Assembly (NCBI GenBank): GCA_002441865.1
Contig: DJNY01000050.1
Location: forward strand, 1 to 9,557
DNA from: Lachnospiraceae bacterium UBA6452
GTDB taxonomy: Bacteria > Bacillota > Clostridia > Lachnospirales > Lachnospiraceae
Reading direction: 5' to 3'
Length of the DNA stretch: 9,557 nucleotides
Made by a program: the position numbers and the translations under genes. Positions 6,586-9,557 of this stretch are shown in pieces; positions within the stretch are counted from its first letter, which is position 1, and every line of letters starts with the position of its first letter. Under the pieces are notes generated by a model. It was given only the letters and a program-made list of their open reading frames with translations. It did not search any database and was not told the DNA's origin.

Positions 6586-7221
6586 GTGGAAACATTGGTA
6601 TTGAGCAGAAAAATGATGGCAATAGAAAAAATGCGGTGCTTATTTTGGGTATGTGTTTCTGCTATGATGAAACTTCAGCAGGTATGCGGTATTTCTTTCT
6701 CTGCATATCAGGCAGAAGAAAAGGCAGCTCCAAAGGAAAAAGTGCAGACTGCCCAAAAAGCAGAAGAACTGATGCAGCTCTATGGAAATGCGATATTGCG
6801 GCTTGCATATTCGTATCTGCACAATATGAGCGATGCGGAAGATATCGTGCAGGAAACGCTGATCCGGTATATGGTAAAAATGCCTAAATTGGCTGGTGCG
6901 GCGCATGAAAAAGCATGGCTTTTGCGTGTAGCAGGAAATCTCAGCAAAAACAGGATCGTGTATAATAAGCTGCGGGAAACCGATGAGCTGGATGAACAAC
7001 TGATCGGGGAAAAAAGAGAAGATCTGTCTTATGTCTGGCAGGCTGTGAAAAGCCTTCCGGTAGCGTATCGCGAAGCGATCCATCTGTTTTACTATGAAGG
7101 CTATTCTACAGCGCAGATTGCCGAAATCCTGCAGAAAAAAGAAGCAACCGTCAGGTCGGATCTGCGACGTGGCAGGATCATGCTCAAGGATATACTGAAG
7201 GAGGCGTATGATTTTGCGTAA
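6586..7221 (+). CDS. ECF-type RNA polymerase sigma factor
   Basis: This alternative sigma factor would redirect RNA polymerase to envelope-stress genes once its anti-sigma partner is inactivated. Region 2 spans about residues 62-125 (ELMQLYGNAILRLAYSYLHN, DAEDIVQETL, AWLLRVAGNLSKNR). Region 4 spans about 147-203, with the helix-turn-helix STAQIAEILQKKEATVRSDL. No large region 3 lies between them, as is normal for ECF factors. The GTG at 6586 is chosen for its ribosome binding site. It gives 211 residues, including about 55 residues ahead of region 2, much more than usual, with a partly hydrophobic stretch (MRCLFWVCVSAMM at 16-28). A shorter product from an internal start is possible. The gene lies 14 nt after the lipoprotein and overlaps the anti-sigma gene by 14 nt, so the three form one operon. 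Confidence 0.92.
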   Translation: METLVLSRKMMAIEKMRCLFWVCVSAMMKLQQVCGISFSAYQAEEKAAPKEKVQTAQKAEELMQLYGNAILRLAYSYLHNMSDAEDIVQETLIRYMVKMPKLAGAAHEKAWLLRVAGNLSKNRIVYNKLRETDELDEQLIGEKREDLSYVWQAVKSLPVAYREAIHLFYYEGYSTAQIAEILQKKEATVRSDLRRGRIMLKDILKEAYDFA

Positions 7222-7858
7222 ATACGAGGAAATTATGGATAGAGTAGAAATGACGCCTCAGATGCAGGAACGGATTTTGGCAAATGTAAGCAAAGAAGTG
7301 ATGCGCAGAAAAAGGCACAAGGTACTCTTATGGCGAAATCTTGCCGCTGCAGCCTGTCTTTGTCTGATAGTCGGAACCGTTATCTGGCAGCAGGCAGGAA
7401 AAATACAAAGTGGGCAGCAGGAGGAACAGTCGGATGAATGGACACAGGTGGGAAATGGGATCATAGAGCAGGCAGACCGGTCGGCACTTGAGCAGACAGT
7501 CGGATTTTCGGTGGAACCGATTACACAATTACCTTTTACAGCAGACCACACAATGTATTTGTCTTATTGGGATACAATGGCAGAAGTGGTATATCAGTGT
7601 GGAGAGCAGCAGATCACTATGCGGAAAGCTGTTGATGACGGGGAAGATATATCCGGTGATTACAACGAATATGCCTATGTGTCAGAAAGAAAAGCAGGCA
7701 GTATTACCATGCTCTGCAAAGGAAATGAAGCTGGAAAGTACAGCCTTGTCAGCTTTACAAAAGACAGCTATGCCTATGTGATCTATATGCAGCCAGAGCT
7801 TACGGAAGAAGAACTTGATGCCATGCTGCAGGATATCATAGAAGATATACAGGATTAA
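7208..7858 (+). CDS. Membrane-anchored anti-sigma factor with extracytoplasmic sensor domain
   Basis: This 216-residue single-pass membrane protein should hold the adjacent ECF sigma factor inactive. The cytoplasmic part is short (1-42), with a helical KYEEIMDRVEMTPQMQERIL segment followed by a basic patch (MRRKRHK). A membrane helix covers about 44-60. An outer linker (61-95) leads to a sensor domain (97-216) resembling DUF4367. That domain carries DISGDYN at 147-153, shared exactly with the lipoprotein of the operon. The classic zinc-binding anti-sigma HxxxCxxC motif is absent. The ATG at 7208 lies within the sigma gene (14-nt overlap), three bases after AAGGAGG (7198-7204). That spacing is short but usual for coupled genes; the ATG at 7235 is an alternative start. 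How the signal is sensed, and whether proteolysis releases the sigma factor, cannot be seen from sequence. A strong terminator follows. Confidence 0.88.
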   Translation: MILRKYEEIMDRVEMTPQMQERILANVSKEVMRRKRHKVLLWRNLAAAACLCLIVGTVIWQQAGKIQSGQQEEQSDEWTQVGNGIIEQADRSALEQTVGFSVEPITQLPFTADHTMYLSYWDTMAEVVYQCGEQQITMRKAVDDGEDISGDYNEYAYVSERKAGSITMLCKGNEAGKYSLVSFTKDSYAYVIYMQPELTEEELDAMLQDIIEDIQD

Positions 7859-7895
7859 AAGAATGGTAAAATTTTAGTAAACAAACTAAGAATGC

Positions 7896-7943
7896 GCTTC
7901 TCTTACAGAAAATGATATGCTATCGTGTAAGAGAAGCTTTTTT
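7896..7943 (+). terminator. Strong rho-independent terminator of the sigma operon
   Basis: A perfect 12-bp stem pairs GCTTCTCTTACA (7896-7907) with TGTAAGAGAAGC (7926-7937) across an 18-base loop. Six T residues (7938-7943) follow directly. It lies 37 bases after the anti-sigma stop and closes the lipoprotein-sigma-anti-sigma operon. Confidence 0.9.
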
Positions 7944-7961
7944 ATGTAATAGGGCACATTC

Positions 7962-7967
7962 TATATT
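7962..7967 (+). promoter_or_regulatory. Possible -10 box upstream of the 425-residue protein gene
   Basis: TATATT matches five of six -10 consensus bases and lies 30 bases before the gene start, after the terminator. A promoter is needed here because the upstream operon is terminated. No convincing -35 is present: the T-tract of the terminator (TTTTTA at 7939-7944) is at the right distance but is a poor match. Confidence 0.35.
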
Positions 7968-7991
7968 TAAGTTTACAAAAGGAGGAACATG

Positions 7992-9269
7992 ATGGGGAAA
8001 AAACAAGATATCGGTACGGAACAGGATTTTGATGTGTTTAAGATCCTGTATACATCAAGTTGTAAGGAAGCGGGTATTGGGCTGCAAAACAAGGCAACAG
8101 CATTGCATGCACTTGTACAGAAGCTTTCGGAAGATCCGGATGATGAAACAATAAAAGATCTGTTTTTTAAAACACTGGCAGATCTGGAGCTGCTTTGCAC
8201 AAATTTCCATGATTGCAGCAATTATGAAGTCGCAGAGGAGTATGCAGAGCTGCTGGACCGCTATGCAGCACTTAAGGCATTTTACGGACAGCAGGAGCAG
8301 TTTGAAGATGCATTTTCCGATTATAAAGACCGGACTGACATTGCCTTCACAATGACCGGGGAAACCACGGCAGACAGAGCATGTGACGGAACCTGCAAAA
8401 CAGAAAACGCCGGGCAGAGTACGGACGAGGAACAGCTTTCTGCGCTCTTTCGTAATATCCTTGGCATGGAGGACTGCAACAGCAGCCTTTTAGAGGTGCA
8501 TCTGCGCAGCTTTCTTGCACAGCTCGATGCAGATGAAATGCTGTCTGCCCTGAAACCGTTTCTGGTATGGCAGCTTATGATCCGCAGACAGGAAGCACTG
8601 GTGGAAAAACAGGAGCTGTCTGTGACACTCGGCGAACTTCTGGCATATGAGGCCTATCCGGTCACGACAGAACAGAAAAAGGAGCGGAAGCGTCTGAAGG
8701 CATATACGAAATTGTTCCGAAAGATCTGCAAGTACTATAAAACAGATGAAAAAGCAGACAGGGCATTTTGCAGATATGCACTGGTTCAGGCAACAAATCT
8801 GGCTGCATTTGCAGCAGAGGAGCAGTTTGATAAGTTCGATAAGATCTGCCCGCCGTTTTTGAGCCTGGTACTGGATATGGATCTGTCCTGTCTGGATTCG
8901 GAAGCACCCGAAGAGTGGCAGGCAGAGGAGCTGTTTGGCGTCAGAGAAGAGGATGCAGACCGCTACGCGGAATATGAGCCGGAAGAAAATCAGGAATATA
9001 CATACGAGATGTGGGCAGTAGAGGAAAAGACAGAAGCGTATCTGTCAGAGCATCCTGCGCTTCTTGATACGTTCAGAGAGGTATTTTATCTGGATAAGGA
9101 TAAGAGCAGAAATGTGGCAGAGCAGATCTTTGCAGCGATATGTCCGGCACCGGACAGTACACATGCATGGCTGACAGACTGCGTGAAGGCACAGATCTTT
9201 GATACGGTGACAGAGCAACTGGATCAGATAACAGAAAAAGAAGTCTTGGAACTTTGCATAAAGTTGTAA
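7992..9269 (+). CDS. Hypothetical acidic, helical cytoplasmic protein
   Basis: I do not recognise this protein. It has 425 residues, no signal peptide and no membrane helix, and is predicted to be largely helical with many Leu/Ala-Glu heptad-like stretches (for example 80-105 and 150-225). A low-complexity stretch (about 110-148) separates a first part from a second. A basic patch (229-250, KKERKRLKAYTKLFRKICKYYK region) contrasts with a very acidic segment (302-347) rich in Glu, Asp and Tyr. Nine cysteines are scattered without a metal-binding pattern. I chose the ATG at 7992 because GGAGG (7981-7985) lies six bases upstream; the adjacent ATG at 7989 would add one Met with only three bases of spacing. 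It is a single-gene unit between two terminators. The long, uninterrupted reading frame, strong ribosome binding site and neighbour-like codon use indicate a real gene. No function is proposed. Confidence 0.82.
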   Translation: MGKKQDIGTEQDFDVFKILYTSSCKEAGIGLQNKATALHALVQKLSEDPDDETIKDLFFKTLADLELLCTNFHDCSNYEVAEEYAELLDRYAALKAFYGQQEQFEDAFSDYKDRTDIAFTMTGETTADRACDGTCKTENAGQSTDEEQLSALFRNILGMEDCNSSLLEVHLRSFLAQLDADEMLSALKPFLVWQLMIRRQEALVEKQELSVTLGELLAYEAYPVTTEQKKERKRLKAYTKLFRKICKYYKTDEKADRAFCRYALVQATNLAAFAAEEQFDKFDKICPPFLSLVLDMDLSCLDSEAPEEWQAEELFGVREEDADRYAEYEPEENQEYTYEMWAVEEKTEAYLSEHPALLDTFREVFYLDKDKSRNVAEQIFAAICPAPDSTHAWLTDCVKAQIFDTVTEQLDQITEKEVLELCIKL

Positions 9270-9300
9270 GTATGGCATTTTGCAGAGAAGATATTAACAA

Positions 9301-9336
9301 ATGAGGACAGGATCAAATCCTGTCCTCATAATCTTT
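9301..9336. terminator. Bidirectional hairpin terminator between convergent genes
   Basis: A perfect 13-bp stem pairs ATGAGGACAGGAT (9301-9313) with ATCCTGTCCTCAT (9317-9329) around a three-base loop. On the + strand AATCTTTT follows; on the - strand TTTGTTAATATC follows. Both T-runs are modest, but the stem is long and lies between genes that point at each other, so it probably stops transcription from both sides. The stem also holds the last codons of the - strand gene. Confidence 0.8.
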
Positions 9337-9501
9337 TATGCGGATACGGTTTTTTCCGTCCGTAACAGTAAATTGATTGGAAAAATAAACATCGTTTCCA
9401 TCGGAGGATCCGATCTCATTGGAATCTTTCCAGAAATCCGTCACAATGGCAAAGGCGACGCTTGCGCCAATACTCACAGCTATGAATAAGCAAACTATCA
9501 T
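9313..9501 (-). CDS. Small membrane-anchored hypothetical protein (62 residues)
   Basis: The protein begins with a hydrophobic helix (about residues 2-20, IVCLFIAVSIGASVAFAIV), which acts as a membrane anchor or an uncleaved signal, followed by a soluble polar tail of about 40 residues with a strand-like segment (VYFSNQFTVTDG). I do not recognise the family. On the - strand GGGAGGG lies about nine bases before the ATG. The ATG overlaps the stop of the upstream - strand gene as ATGA (9498-9501), which is characteristic of translationally coupled bacterial genes and is the best evidence that this short frame is real. The stop codon (9313-9315) lies inside the terminator hairpin, so the gene ends exactly where transcription should stop. 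Confidence 0.68.
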   Translation of the reverse strand: MIVCLFIAVSIGASVAFAIVTDFWKDSNEIGSSDGNDVYFSNQFTVTDGKNRIRIKDYEDRI

Positions 9502-9557
9502 TTCTTTTGTCCCTCCCTCTTTTTAACAAGTGTTTTGATCGTTTCTGCACGGGTCAG
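9498..9557 (-). CDS. 3' end of an unidentified gene, cut by the right edge
   Basis: Reading leftward from the window edge, one - strand frame stays open for 19 codons (ending LVKKREGQKK) and stops with TGA at 9498-9500, overlapping the start of the small membrane protein gene as ATGA. The other two frames on this strand close within the same stretch. The visible part is basic and too short to assign to a family. An internal LTRAETIKTL faintly recalls S-layer homology repeats, but this is too weak to use. Confidence 0.5.
   Translation of the reverse strand: MTRAETIKTLVKKREGQKK

Noticed and set aside
7902..7931. CTTACA/TGTAAG halves in the 7896-7943 hairpin as a second BceR operator
   Set aside because: The halves are separated by 18 bases instead of 4 and are fully explained as part of a terminator stem followed by a T-run.
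9301..9489. Short + strand open frame across the convergent junction
   Set aside because: It starts within the terminator hairpin, has no ribosome binding site and runs antisense to the better supported - strand gene with its ATGA overlap.

Overview
The window reads as a chromosomal segment of a gut-associated Clostridia bacterium, most likely a Lachnospiraceae member close to Blautia, Dorea or Roseburia. This is inferred from the moderate GC content, strong AAGGAGG-type ribosome binding sites, the form of the BceAB-type transporter and its sensor kinase, a Lachnospiraceae-like bile salt hydrolase, and an ECF sigma/anti-sigma pair of a type common in that family. It is not a species identification. 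Genes are dense and almost all lie on the + strand. No rRNA, tRNA, CRISPR array or insertion sequence is visible.

Region 1 (2-952) is the 3' part of a BceS-like intramembrane-sensing histidine kinase; its start and its response regulator probably lie just outside the left edge. Region 2 (953-5807) opens with a near-textbook BceR-type operator and a promoter. It then runs as a compact run of four genes: BceA-type ATPase, BceB-type permease (8-nt overlap), AEC-family transporter (8-nt gap) and bile salt hydrolase (65-nt gap with no terminator visible). The kinase would sense an envelope-active compound together with the permease and, through its regulator, switch on the transporter. If the downstream genes share the transcript, a membrane transporter and a bile salt deconjugating enzyme fall under the same control.

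Region 3 (5808-7943) is a self-contained envelope stress unit. A putative ECF-type promoter leads into a lipoprotein, an ECF sigma factor and a single-pass anti-sigma factor, closed by a strong intrinsic terminator. The lipoprotein and the extracytoplasmic half of the anti-sigma factor share a related domain, including an identical DISGDYN heptapeptide, which suggests that the lipoprotein is a decoy or co-sensor in the same circuit.

Region 4 (7944-9269) holds a 425-residue soluble, acidic protein that I do not recognise. Region 5 (9270-9557) is a convergent junction. A perfect hairpin serves as a likely bidirectional terminator and also encodes the last residues of a 62-residue membrane-anchored protein on the - strand. 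That small gene overlaps, by ATGA, the end of another - strand gene that leaves the window on the right.
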